From positions 57,256,609 to 57,320,608 of the forward strand of contig CP136066.1 of the NCBI GenBank assembly GCA_032622095.1: 64,000 nt of DNA. Reading direction: 5' to 3'. Positions 23,297-33,305 of the stretch are shown in pieces. A program made the position numbers and the translations under genes. This stretch comes from Siphonodentalium dalli (lineage: Eukaryota > Mollusca > Scaphopoda > Gadilida > Siphonodentaliidae). The notes beneath the pieces are model-generated. The model worked only from the letters and a program-made list of their open reading frames with translations, did not search any database and had not been told where the DNA came from. Positions within the stretch are counted from its first letter, which is position 1. The number at the start of each line of letters is the position of its first letter.

Positions 23297-24052
23297 TCAG
23301 AGTACTTCTTCTCGAATATCAGACTCGGTGATAACGATATTTTGAAATTGTTCGTACGTCACCGTCCTTTGAATGTTTTTGGCTTCGTCTTTAAACATAC
23401 GAAATAACTCGCTTTCATCAGTTCTATTGAAAGCGATAGCGAATAACTCTGGCCATATTTGGTTCGGCTGTAAACACACGTCGTGATCGTTTTGGCTGGG
23501 TCTGTTATTTATACAACCGTAACAAGCTTTTTCCACTTCAACGCGTAATTGCTTTCGAACCAGTTCGGCGTAAATGGTAATTAACATTCCACGTAGCTCG
23601 TCACAGTGTTTGGTCGGAACGGGTGTTAATATCTGTTCCTGTTGCTTTACACTTTGATCTATATTCTGTATATTCTTCTTCAATTCGTCCAATTCTTGGG
23701 TTTTGAGAGTGATTCCGTACGATGACAGGTTGAGATTTCCGTCGTTTCGATAAAACTTTCGGATATGTATTAGGGTACATCCCGCGTAAATACAAACGTT
23801 GATATATCTGTCCCTTCCCAAATAAATCATATCCATTTCCGTCCCGTCTATTCCTTGAATACGACTGTGAATTTCGTATTCAATAACGTCTAAGTTTGCT
23901 TTAAGAATTTCGTGTTCTCCGATATGCAGACTGATCCCGGTTTTAGAAGGTTTAAGGGTTCCATCTTGCGAATAATATCTCCTTATATGTACATTCACTA
24001 TACCCTCGTAGGAAGACACGTCTGCGGAAATATCTCTACCGAGGTAAAACAT
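23297..24052 (-). CDS. Protein with two tandem PC4-like domains
   Basis: 251 residues. Residues ~3-55 and ~77-130 are two copies of the same fold signature: LGRD, a short beta stretch, VHIRRYY or IHIRKFY, a turn with DG-L-P/S, then GISL or GITL and a helix. This matches the transcriptional coactivator p15/PC4 single-stranded-DNA-binding domain. A polar linker follows, then a C-terminal region with CYGC and a PSQNDHDVCL block that may bind zinc. PC4 proteins normally have one domain and dimerise, so a duplicated arrangement could form an intramolecular pair. A role in ssDNA binding during replication or in late transcription is inferred. TATA box tatataaag lies about 46 bp upstream. Confidence 0.8.
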   Translation of the reverse strand: MFYLGRDISADVSSYEGIVNVHIRRYYSQDGTLKPSKTGISLHIGEHEILKANLDVIEYEIHSRIQGIDGTEMDMIYLGRDRYINVCIYAGCTLIHIRKFYRNDGNLNLSSYGITLKTQELDELKKNIQNIDQSVKQQEQILTPVPTKHCDELRGMLITIYAELVRKQLRVEVEKACYGCINNRPSQNDHDVCLQPNQIWPELFAIAFNRTDESELFRMFKDEAKNIQRTVTYEQFQNIVITESDIREEVL

Positions 24053-24097
24053 TTTTGTTCCTTGGAGAAAATAACAGAATATACTAAACGTTCTTCC

Positions 24098-24106
24098 TTT
24101 ATATAC
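24098..24106 (-). promoter_or_regulatory. TATA box upstream of the PC4-like gene
   Basis: On the - strand tatataaag lies 46 bp before the ATG at 24052 and is the clearest TATA box in the right half of the element. Confidence 0.6.
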
Positions 24107-24193
24107 CAGTAGCTGAACTGGCTCGAACCGGTTTTATCCAGAATACCTCCCGCTCAGCGTTATTGTGGGTGTGTTATATATAGATCTTCCTAA

Positions 24194-24457
24194 TTAGGTT
24201 ATAGATACTTCGCTGATAGTGCGTTGCATAGACGGGGCCGGTAGCATATAACCCAGGCATCCGCTTACTAAACTCGTCCAGAATGCCGTTTGATTTGTTC
24301 CTGCACTTAGATTTACCAAGCTTACGACGATCACTATCATAATAACGGTTACCTGGCAGAAATATACAATTTGCGCACGAGAAATTTCTCTACCCATCCA
24401 ATCCCATTTAGTCAACTTGTTGGACGGCGCTCCCTCTATAGTGTCAACGTCATCCAT
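24194..24457 (-). CDS. Small two-TM Polinton membrane protein
   Basis: 87 residues. An acidic N-terminus and amphipathic stretch (WDWMGREISRAQ) lead into TM1 (about 30-50, Ile/Val-rich). A short NQT loop is followed by TM2 (58-75) ending CLGYMLPAPS. The GY-x-LPAPS ending is a pattern I associate with small proteins of Polinton-like elements. The role is unknown; a holin-like or entry/egress membrane function is speculation. It lies 58 bp downstream of the kinase stop. A cttataag TATA-like motif (24505-24512) lies about 48 bp upstream, inside the spacer. Confidence 0.7.
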   Translation of the reverse strand: MDDVDTIEGAPSNKLTKWDWMGREISRAQIVYFCQVTVIMIVIVVSLVNLSAGTNQTAFWTSLVSGCLGYMLPAPSMQRTISEVSIT

Positions 24458-24515
24458 TGCACGAAGTGATTAGGGAACTGTCGGGTGTACTGCCCTCGTA
24501 TTTCCTTATAAGTAA

Positions 24516-25178
24516 TTATTTTTGCGACGTTCGGGAATACCCGCATAAAATTATGTTAATATTACGTTGGATAATATTTTTCATCTCTGCTACATTTACG
24601 TTCCCATCGAGTATGATAACGGGAGCCGGTGCTAAAAACTTGGATTGTTTTATAAGCCATTCCTCGTGCAATTGGTGAAGCGATTGAATATATTCCAAGT
24701 TTATCGTCTCTTCCTCCTTTCTGGCTCGTGTTTTAATCCTCTCAGCGACAACTTCCGGTTTTGTTCGTAAATATATAATAAGGTCGGCTTTTATATACGA
24801 GTTTTCCAGAAGGCACACGAACCATTCCGTCAAAATATTATATTCTATTTCGGTCAGGTTGCCGCTTCGGAACAGATTTTCTGTAAATATATAATGTCCG
24901 CTGTATAGTGACCTTTCCATAAGTTTTATCGGCTTGGTAGTTTCTTGTTTGTGGCGCTTGGTAGAAGTCAATTGAACGTATGACTGAAACGTCATTGCCC
25001 ACCTTTTTGCGTTGGTATACATTAATTCCAAAGCGTTGACGCCTTCTATATTCCTCCATTGTTCAACCGGTTCTGCGTTTATACTCACTCGCGTATCCTC
25101 TTGAAAATAACTAAGGAAAGTCGTTTTTCCCGCGCCTATATTGCCTTCTACGCACACTGTGTATTTGCTTCCTTCCAT
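24516..25178 (-). CDS. Deoxynucleoside kinase (TK2/dCK/dNK family)
   Basis: 220 residues, complete. It phosphorylates deoxynucleosides for the dNTP salvage pathway. The P-loop is GNIGAGKT (12-19). E36 lies in the EPVEQW block that positions the base and sugar, ERS is at 88-90, and the Arg-rich lid is at 147-153 (R-x3-R-x-R). The LEYIQSLHQLHEEWL block (161-175) is characteristic of this family rather than of TK1-type enzymes. It is probably cargo gained from a host or virus; substrate range cannot be read from sequence. It would raise nucleotide supply for element replication. Only 18 bp separate it from the upstream gene, and there is no clear TATA box of its own, so the two may share a transcript. 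Confidence 0.92.
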   Translation of the reverse strand: MEGSKYTVCVEGNIGAGKTTFLSYFQEDTRVSINAEPVEQWRNIEGVNALELMYTNAKRWAMTFQSYVQLTSTKRHKQETTKPIKLMERSLYSGHYIFTENLFRSGNLTEIEYNILTEWFVCLLENSYIKADLIIYLRTKPEVVAERIKTRARKEEETINLEYIQSLHQLHEEWLIKQSKFLAPAPVIILDGNVNVAEMKNIIQRNINIILCGYSRTSQK

Positions 25179-25196
25179 TTTTTTTTTTTGCTAGAA

Positions 25197-25601
25197 TCAC
25201 ATAAAAATTTCCGTAAAAGGTAACTTCGTATCTATATCTGGTATAACGTCCCAGTATAGATCTGGTTGGTCCTGCGGTGATGCTATATTATTCATTATAG
25301 GTTCTTTTTCCGGATATATATCTGTTCTGGGTTGAAGGATTTGTTTGCACCTCCTTGATACTTTTGATAGTATGCTATATTGCTGGGTTGATACCGCGGT
25401 TTTTCTTTTTAGACGCAGAATAGCCGGTCGATATAGAGTGTTGGCCGCTACTTTCTTGGTATTATTCTTTATTCTTTGATCTATTATATGTGCTCGTAAT
25501 ATAACCGCGTTATATATTCCTTTTATAGTACCAATATATAGCATAGGGATATTTTTATCAGCGATATCCGCTAATAATTTGGTTACTCGAACGGCTTTCA
25601 T
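25197..25601 (-). CDS. Unknown Polinton protein, 134 aa
   Basis: The frame runs from an ATG at 25601. The N-terminal half is mixed hydrophobic and charged (LLADIADKNIPMLYIGTIKG), followed by a basic middle (KRKTAV, SRRCKQ) and an acidic, Pro-rich end (DQPDLYWDVIPDIDT). No domain is recognised. It is the first gene from the right end, 18 bp before the kinase. A TATA-like cttatataaa at 25700-25691 lies 90 bp upstream, so it may lead a two-gene transcript with the kinase. Confidence 0.65.
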   Translation of the reverse strand: MKAVRVTKLLADIADKNIPMLYIGTIKGIYNAVILRAHIIDQRIKNNTKKVAANTLYRPAILRLKRKTAVSTQQYSILSKVSRRCKQILQPRTDIYPEKEPIMNNIASPQDQPDLYWDVIPDIDTKLPFTEIFM

Positions 25602-25891
25602 TTATCTTCTATATAATATCTTCCCCTTTGTGATGATAGCCGCTATGATAATACGTTGTTAGCTGTACTACTTTTGATGCTGGGGGGGGATTTATATAAG
25701 ACGTGTTACTGTAGTGTGTGACCTTGTTGCGGCGTGCTTATCTCATTAACCGAATTGTTGTAACTGAACTGCTGTTTGCCGATCACGCGCTATTCTCGTG
25801 ATAACCTTGACCGATTTGTTGCGGAAATTTTTGTTTGCCTATAACTTAGACGTGCACGCCCCCGATCACGCGCTAATGTCGTGATAACCTT
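25602..25891 (-). promoter_or_regulatory. Right-end promoter region and distal iterons
   Basis: 290 bp between the first leftward gene and the TIR. It holds cttatataaa (25700-25691 on the - strand), a G8 run, and two extra copies of the gtgataacc iteron (25798, 25881). The right iteron array (six copies) is therefore longer than the left (four copies). Confidence 0.55.
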
Positions 25892-26302
25892 CGCCGATTT
25901 GTTGCGGAATATATTGTTTACCCGTGACCTAGATATATACACCCGTGATAACGCGCTATTCTCGTGATAACCTTCGCCGAATTGTTTGCCCGGGACCTAG
26001 ACATACGCGCGTCGTTTATACGCTATTATGGTGATAACCTTCGCCGAATCGTTATATATAACATAGACGTACTCGCCCCGTGATCACGCGTTCTCCTCGT
26101 GATAACCATCGCCGACGTGTTGCGGAATATTTTGTTTGTCCTTGACCTAGTCGTACCCGCCACGATAACGCGTTATTATGGTGATAACCTTCACCGATAT
26201 ATACACCCACGCGGCGTGACCTATAATGCCCTGATGGCACAGGAACAGGAGGGGAGCAAATCATGATCAAACCGTCTACTAGAATACTCTTCCTATACTA
26301 CT
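25892..26302 (-). repeat. Right terminal inverted repeat with iterons
   Basis: Inverted copy of 16150-16545. The gtgataacc core recurs at 25964, 26031, 26099 and 26181 (spacings 67, 68, 82), with two more copies outside at 25798 and 25881. The terminus is CCTATACTACT. Confidence 0.9.
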
Positions 26303-26308
26303 AATATC
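26303..26308. repeat. Target-site duplication, right (aatatc)
   Basis: Exact copy of 16144-16149 directly after the CT terminus of the Polinton. Confidence 0.9.
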
Positions 26309-27928
26309 TGAGCATGGCAACTCTCCAGGTCCCCTATTTCAATATGTGGTCATTTTTGTTCTCATGGCATAATTTAGGTAAATCATACCTTAAGTCACAT
26401 AATAATGTGTTGTTCACTGATTGGAGCATTAAAATGCTTCAGATTCAATCTCAGAGCATCTAATTTTCAAAATTTTCCGGGGGAGGCATCTCCTGCTGGG
26501 ATACTACTCGCCTCAACAGTTTGTAGGAGAGCTACTCGCCACTCGCCTAGAATGATTTTAAGGGGAGCTCCTCATTGCTCACCAGTGATTTCCCACATGG
26601 AGAGGACTGGAACTGCGTTTATTTAATAAAATTGATGGTGTTTTTACTTTACACATACACATATTTTAACCTATTGCTAATAAGTGACACACCTATCCTG
26701 TTAAAGTGGGTATTTGACCTTTATAACCATAAATATTTGGGTTTTTAAAGGTTTTATAACTGGTTTTGTTGGCTTATTTTTCAGCCATTTGCTTTGTTTG
26801 TTTATTTTTTGTGGGTGTACTTGATCAACGTTCTCTCAGTTCCGGTACAGACACAATGAGAGACCCTTACCCTGCCAACAACACATTATTTAGTAGAATT
26901 TACGAGATTTTCATCAATTTTGGGGGTGGGTGTCCCATACCTGGGTGGAAAAAACTTACGGTCCCGAGTGGGTGTCCCAGACCTGGGTGGAAAAAACTTA
27001 CGCTCCAGTGGTGGTGGGTCCCAAAAAAACACAAAATGTCCACCTTGTATCCGTAATTTTGTTCTTGACCCCCCCCCCCTGTTTGGGGACCCCATTCTGA
27101 AAATGAGAGGCAAACTCAACTCAGACTTGACTGTCATACCTCATAATTGCTGAGAATTATTTAAACTTTTCAAGGTTTGTCAATGCAGTAAATATAATTC
27201 TCATGCATATAAATTTCAAACTTGTCTGTACGCCTTCGATAACGTCCTGCATATTAACATAATGCTAAATGTCAACAGAACAAGCCTTCACCTGAATGTC
27301 GCTCCATAATTCCGCGACGTTTACTTAATGACCTTTTCATCCACCGTTTGGATTTGTCAGACAGTAACATTCACCGACGGTGACAGAAATCAGTATGCAA
27401 ACATGATGCTTGGTAACCATGGAGCCATTGGAGCGTGATAAAGACAAACTCGTAATCTAACAACGATATATCTAATGTTTACATTTCATTAGTCTCCAGC
27501 CTTTGAGTACATGATTGGGAACATGATAAATTGAAGAATATCATAATTATATGGCATGGACTGACTTAGACTTTTCTTGAATATATAGGTTCACGTACAA
27601 TAATTTTGATGTGACACTTGCTTTTCTTTTGACTTTGGTTCTGGTACAATCATTTTGAGTTAGCTTGGGTATGCGGCACGGACTAACCAGCGGGTGGTGC
27701 CAGGATTTCCCAGACGCTACGATTCCCTATTGGGGGCTATAGGATTCCGGAAGCTACCGGACTGACCATTGCAGATTTCACCAAGGGGGGTGGGTGTACC
27801 CCCTACATGGGACTGACCCAGACTGTCTTTGAATAGTTCATGTCACAATAAGTTTGAGATACATGTATCTTGTTTATTTAGTAAGACCTAACTCTTGATG
27901 CACTATTTGTTTTAGCAATATGGACATT
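26309..27928. other. Intergenic with one dispersed G-rich repeat
   Basis: The block at 26915-27085 contains two copies of gggtgtccca + acctgggtggaaaaaactta. It belongs to a family with other copies at about 33640-33790 and 34005-34180. The rest holds no gene that I can support. Confidence 0.45.
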
Positions 27929-28331
27929 GTGTGTCTGACATTTGCAGAATGAGGTCCACAGAGGGTAAATTCAGTGATGCTACCCCGGGTTAGCATCATC
28001 AAACTAACCATTTATTGACATCTGCTTAGGCCTCATCTTCCGGGGCAAGTATCCTTAGTCTCAAATTAACATTGTTTTTAGTTACTTTGTCCCTTCCGTT
28101 CAGTTTATATATTCCCTAATTTGCAGACGATAAATTGCATAATCGAGTGACTAATGAGTGAACATAAAATTCAACTGGGAACTTTAATCTGATGGTAGGT
28201 CTCCCAATGCAGTTGAGGCCTAAGCAGAATGAGGTTTCCAGAGGGTGAATTTGGTTATTCTAGCCTGCTGTGCGGAATAGCGTCACTAAATTAATCATCT
28301 GGGAAACTAATTCTGCAAATGTCAGACACAC
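27929..28331. mobile_element. MITE with 19-bp TIRs
   Basis: Left end gtgtgtctgacatttgcag (27929-27947) and right end its exact reverse complement (28313-28331), with further inverted gcagaatgagg-type blocks inside. About 403 bp, no coding sequence. A related fragment lies at 10082-10170. Confidence 0.75.
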
Positions 28332-28379
28332 TAGATCCTGGTACACTATTTTTATGTAGCATGTATTGGTAGGGAATGC

Positions 28380-28680
28380 TATTCGGTCAAAATAGGAGGC
28401 TCCCACCTAGAGGTCACCCCGAAGATCGATATGAAGTTTGGTGACGATCGGATGAGAGATGTCGCCTGTAGGGTGTGCCGAAGAATTTAGTCATACAAAG
28501 AGCAAATTCCAAGATGGCCGCTGGCGGCCATGTTTTTCAAAAACATTTGGTAAAAACAGGAGGCTCCCATCTAGAGGTCACCTCGAAGATCCATATGCAG
28601 TATGGTGATCATCGGATGAAGGATGTGATCTGTAGGGTGTGCCAAAGGAATTAGTCATGCAAAGAGTAAAATCCTAGTGT
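28380..28680. repeat. Two-copy ~160-bp repeat
   Basis: A block with aggaggctcccacctagagg, cgaagatc and gtgatcatcgg recurs at about 28395 and 28558. This leads directly into the larger satellite that follows. Confidence 0.7.
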
Positions 28681-28689
28681 GACTATGGA

Positions 28690-29590
28690 GGAATTCAGCC
28701 CGAAAGGGGGCCACAAGTTACATAGATCTCTCGCAATCGGGAATTTGGAAACATTTTAGGGTCATGCAATTTTTTAATCGGAGGCTTACGGCCAACTTGC
28801 GACCGGGTATAATGTGCTAGCCGGGTACTTTTTGACAGTGATTTGCTCCTATTGGGGCTATGGAAGAATTAACAACAAAGGGGGCCACAAGTGGCATATA
28901 GATATCTCACAATCGGGAATTTAGCAACATGTTGGGTCAGTTTTTGAATCGAAGGCTCCTCTCGTGCTCTACTTACGGCCAATTTGTGGCCGGATATAAT
29001 GGACTAGCCGGGTACTTTATTGACAGTGATTTGCCCCTAGTGTGGCTATATGGATGAATTCACACAAAAAAGGGGCCACAAGTGGCACCGATCTGAAATA
29101 ATCGGGAATTTAGCATCATTTTATGGTCAGTTTTTGAATCGGAGGCTACTCCATTGTTCCACCTACGCCAAATTATTTGTGGCCGGGTATAATGGGTTAG
29201 CCGAGTACTTATTTGACAGTGATTTCCCCCTAGTGTGTCTATGCAGAAATTCACCCCAAAAGGGGCCACAAGTGGCATAGATCTCTCACAATCGGGAGTT
29301 TGGCAACATATAATTTAGGGTCATGCAGTTTTTGAATCGGGGGCTCCTTCCGTGTTCTACTTGCGGCTAATTTTCGGCCGGTTATAATGGGCTAGCCGGA
29401 TACGTTACTTACAGTGATTTCCCCCTAGTGTGGCTATGGGTGAATTCACCCCAAAAGGGGCCACAATTGGCATAGATCTCTCACAATCGGGTATTTAGCA
29501 ACATTTTGGGTCAGTTATAGAATTGGACGCTGCTCCCATGCTCTACTTACGGCCAATTTGTGGCCGGCTATAATAGGCTAGCCACAGTGT
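28690..29590. repeat. ~190-bp satellite, five copies
   Basis: The marker aggggccacaagtggcata falls near 28711, 28884, 29075, 29265 and 29461. Each unit also carries cacaatcgggaatttagc, aatcggaggct and ggccgg-tataat-ggctagcc. Copies diverge by about 10 percent with small indels. Both strands show short open frames that are just repeat. Confidence 0.85.
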
Positions 29591-31144
29591 AAAAACTTAC
29601 CGTCGGTTCCACGGTTTCTCACCGTCATAATCGACGGCCCCATACCGTTTCATCAGTTTGACAGTTTTTTTTCCGTTATTTTAGGTGCCCATGAAAATTG
29701 TCTGAATTAAATATTTTCGTGATTCCAAGTTATGACCTGAAAATTCAATAGTATATATAAGACCTAAACCAATTAAAAAACCTACTTGGTTTTTGGTCCG
29801 AACAAGAGGTAAAAATAAACTATACAGCTAAATTGGGAATGACAAACTCACAGACGAGTCGGGCGTTGGATAGAATAAGACATATATGTGAGGAATTCGG
29901 CGAAGAACGTGGACATAATGGCACCAGCTATTATCCACTAACAGCATAAGGTAACATAGGGTAAGATAAAGGTGTCCAAATATATAGCCATTCGTTTTTT
30001 TACACAATTAACTGTTATGGATAATGGAGATTTATCAAATGCGGGTTATTATTTATTTAGATCCGATAGGAATATGTGACAAGCATCACAAACAGAATCC
30101 TATATAAATGTTTTTGATTTGTGAAATATTATTCGCAATTTATGGTATATACATATGTACCTTCTGCTGTTAATGATATAGAACACATCTCTTAACTTTA
30201 TGTTTTGGATTTCGAAAAACACCTTTTGAATATTGATATGCAATAAATGTGAAAACCCATTAATCATAGATCAATCAACCACTAAGAAATAACAATATGA
30301 TTTGTAAAATATAAACGACATGGGAATCCTATAAACATACACCACGCTGGTCTCCATAGGTCCTTTTAAGTAACACCTTGTTCGTTTGCATATCCCAATT
30401 AAGGATTATCAGCGGAAACATAATTATGTATATATATATATCAAGCGAATGTTTTATTAAACACTGTTCCACTGCCTCAGTCCATATATTCTTTTTCAAA
30501 ACATTTCACACACATGTTTGGAATGGGACGGTTCAATTATCGCTGCGATGCCAACGTCATATCATTTAATTCTTCTGGTGATTTAAATGGTATAAATGTT
30601 GAAGGACAAACATATTTCCTGTATTATAGTATGCTATCGTACTTGGGTAGATGGGACTTTTGATGACTTGCATGTACTTACCGATATAAAGAAAAGCTGA
30701 TTAATTGAACATAACATGTTAATTATTGCAAAATCAAGTTTTCAGCTTTAAGATAACATTTTATTTCGGGATTACTGTTTCTGCCATATAGGCTTGTAAT
30801 GTGCTCCATTGCCCACTCCACCTACAAACCCGCACTTCCCTTGTGCACCACCCCTACCTACGTCATGATACGTGCCTGGCACTACCTCTGCTTTATACAT
30901 AATGGTAGTATACATGTATACTACAATGACGTAAAGAAGGACCGTATATACTAGTAGGCTTGTAGAGTGTATAAGGAATGTACGGGGGGGAAATACACTG
31001 TATATATAGGTACGCCATATAAGGCTAGTGCGGTTGGAGGGGTCACGGAGAATGGAGCCCCTGTGTTCTGCCATTTGCAAAGAATACATATAGTTGTGGC
31101 CTTCAATTACATTTTACTGGTTAATGGAACAAATTGCGGAAATA
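29591..31144. other. Intergenic, nothing recognised
   Basis: Contains a short accgtc-rich patch at 29600-29670 and a TA tract near 30427. Open frames at 30772-31089 (-) and 30967-31383 (+) overlap each other and the TIR of the next element, and neither has a recognisable domain. Confidence 0.4.
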
Positions 31145-33305
31145 GTGTGGTCGTTGAAGCAAAATTTGGGGGTCAACCCGGAATAAATTGGATACAAGCT
31201 GATTTTGGTGTCATTCGATGCGGAAAAGCCTCAGGAACAACATATCCAAAATCCGCTGTGGGAAAACTTTGTTATCCAAGATGGCGTCCAACATGGTTGT
31301 CCATACTGCATCAGTTCTCGAAACAAGTCACTATACGATATATTGTGGCATCGGAATTACGCCGTTATACCAGTTTGTGTTAAATTATAGTACGGGAGCG
31401 AATAAAGTGACACACACAGAACATTATACAATCGTGGCCATGAAATGGCTGTCAAAATGGACACAACTGCAAGAAATACAACAAAGAAAGCAACATATTG
31501 GATAACCACATAGGAGTGAAAATATGTATTGATAATATACAAGTCGGTTGTTGAATATCTTTAAAGGTACACACATCATTAAACAGATCCATCTGAAGGA
31601 TTTATCGGCCACTGCACCGCAAGTCAAACCCCAATGATTTGCGTCTTTAACGTTTGGGTGTTCTGCTTATCCAACATCCAATTGTCGGGCCAAAAATAAT
31701 AATATCGGACATGCAACACACGAACTAATGTTTCGCCTCACAGATCATGGTAGTTTCATTCGGCATGATGATTAATTATTGAATGTAACGCCGAAATTTA
31801 AGTGCACACTCTAGCGGTCTAAATGTTAGTTATATTTCCGGAATTGTCAACACTCCCGGTGATATTAATCAATACATATTTGTAGCAATGCTTATTATAC
31901 TGTAAAGAAACACTCATATCTTCAATAGATTAGCACCGCGTCTCACCATATCAAAGAGACGGTACAACACACATTGTATGTAAGACTAAGTTTCATGCTG
32001 CTAACAAACCGTGTTCTACGTAGACAATTTTGTTCAAATTACTTCAATAACAACTTTACAACTGGAATATGCAGATACGCAATGCACACTATTAGTTTTC
32101 ATTATATTTTTGTTTGAAAATATCTTACCATTACCACCCACATAATCATGCTAAATATCGAGTGATCACCGTTTAAGATGTTATTTCAACGTTGAACATT
32201 CACGCAATAGTATTAATTGTGGTTCTGTGTGCAGCAGCTATGTGTAACATTAGGGAGAAGGAGTAAACGTGGTGATGCGGTTGAAGAAAACGTAGTAAGT
32301 TTCGCGTAGATGTGGCCTTGGTGAATTCAACCAAATATAATTTTCAGGTATAAACACGGTCTTTGTAGGCAATTTTGGTCAAGTTTAGAATTTATTGACG
32401 ATAGTCTATGGTACTCCTTCGTGTTTTAATAAATTTAGTTCATGGTATACCACCATGCATTCTCGTGATAAACGCGAAATATTCGTGTTTTATCACTTGA
32501 TCTGAGGCAACTATGACTACTATTTTGAGACACGGACAATAGAATATACGCATTTTACCCAGTACTATATGAATATCTTTCATACCATTTTATATCAGTT
32601 AATTTTTAAAGGTTTCATGCTGTAGATAACAAAATAAATTATGATTGGTCACATTCGTGAGACTGCTCGGAGTACACATTTTTCTGCTTCTAGAAAAAGG
32701 TCTCATAGTCAATACATCTCTACTAAATCCCATTTAGCTGTTTAATTGCAGATATATCACACGATTCAAGATAAGCAGTACAGAAAAAACTGCGTTATGT
32801 TTCCGTTTCTGGGCGTACAAAAGTCAAGATTTAACCGTTTCATAAGACCCTGGTTTCGCTTGCTCTCTCGTGAGATAAATTAGAGATAATTCATACATCT
32901 CTAATCAAAAGTTTCTCTTATACTCTGCAATCAATCTTCCTCGCATAATTCGAGAGTTTGTTCACTAGTATAGAGCTATATCTTCAATTTTGCACAACAT
33001 GTAAATTTCATTCGATTTTGTCCATTTTGGGAAATACATTCTACAGATATGGTTTACGACAAATCATTGTTTGTATATATTTCAATCTATTACGAATTTG
33101 GCATTAATTGGAGCACCTACCGAAGAAATTCAGTATTTTGCGATAACAACAGACATTATGGACGTCATCTTGGATCATGAATTTTCCCATGAGCGGATTT
33201 TTGCGGATTTTGGATATGTTGTTCCTGGTGTTTTTCCGCGTCGAATAACACAACAATCATCTTGTATCCAATTTATTCCGGGTTCAACTCTCCAACGACC
33301 ACACT
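31145..33305. mobile_element. 2.16-kb TIR element flanked by TA
   Basis: The ends gtgtggtcgttg and caacgaccacac are each flanked by TA. The inverted similarity extends about 200 bp inward (shared blocks cccggaataaattggataca, aggaacaacatatccaaaat, and atccaagatggcgtcca-like). The interior has no transposase and only weak A/T-rich sequence. TIR length and TA target fit a non-autonomous Tc1/mariner-type element, but family placement is inference. Confidence 0.7.

Larger units (their letters stand above)
16150..26302 (+). mobile_element. Maverick/Polinton DNA transposon (internally deleted)
   Basis: The termini AGTAGTATAGGAAGAG and its reverse complement bound 10,153 bp between perfect 6-bp duplications. 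Inside are the family hallmarks: protein-primed DNA polymerase B, retroviral-type integrase with a chromodomain, adenain-type protease fragment and packaging ATPase. Known full-length elements are usually 15-20 kb and carry major and minor capsid genes, which are absent here. Polymerase and protease are truncated, while integrase, ATPase, kinase and PC4 genes are open. This points to a fairly young, non-autonomous deletion derivative. Reading frames are more CpG-rich than the surrounding AT-rich repeats. Confidence 0.95.

Noticed and set aside
16150-26302. Integrated herpesvirus or adenovirus genome
   Set aside because: The kinase and protease could suggest that, but the TIRs, 6-bp duplication, chromodomain integrase and Polinton-type ATPase and polymerase fit a Maverick/Polinton instead.
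28690-29590. CRISPR-like array
   Set aside because: Units are about 190 bp with similar sequence throughout rather than short repeats with unique spacers; it is a satellite in a eukaryotic genome.
30772-31383. Two overlapping opposite-strand frames of 105 and 138 codons
   Set aside because: They overlap each other and the TIR of the 31145-33305 element, with no recognisable motifs.
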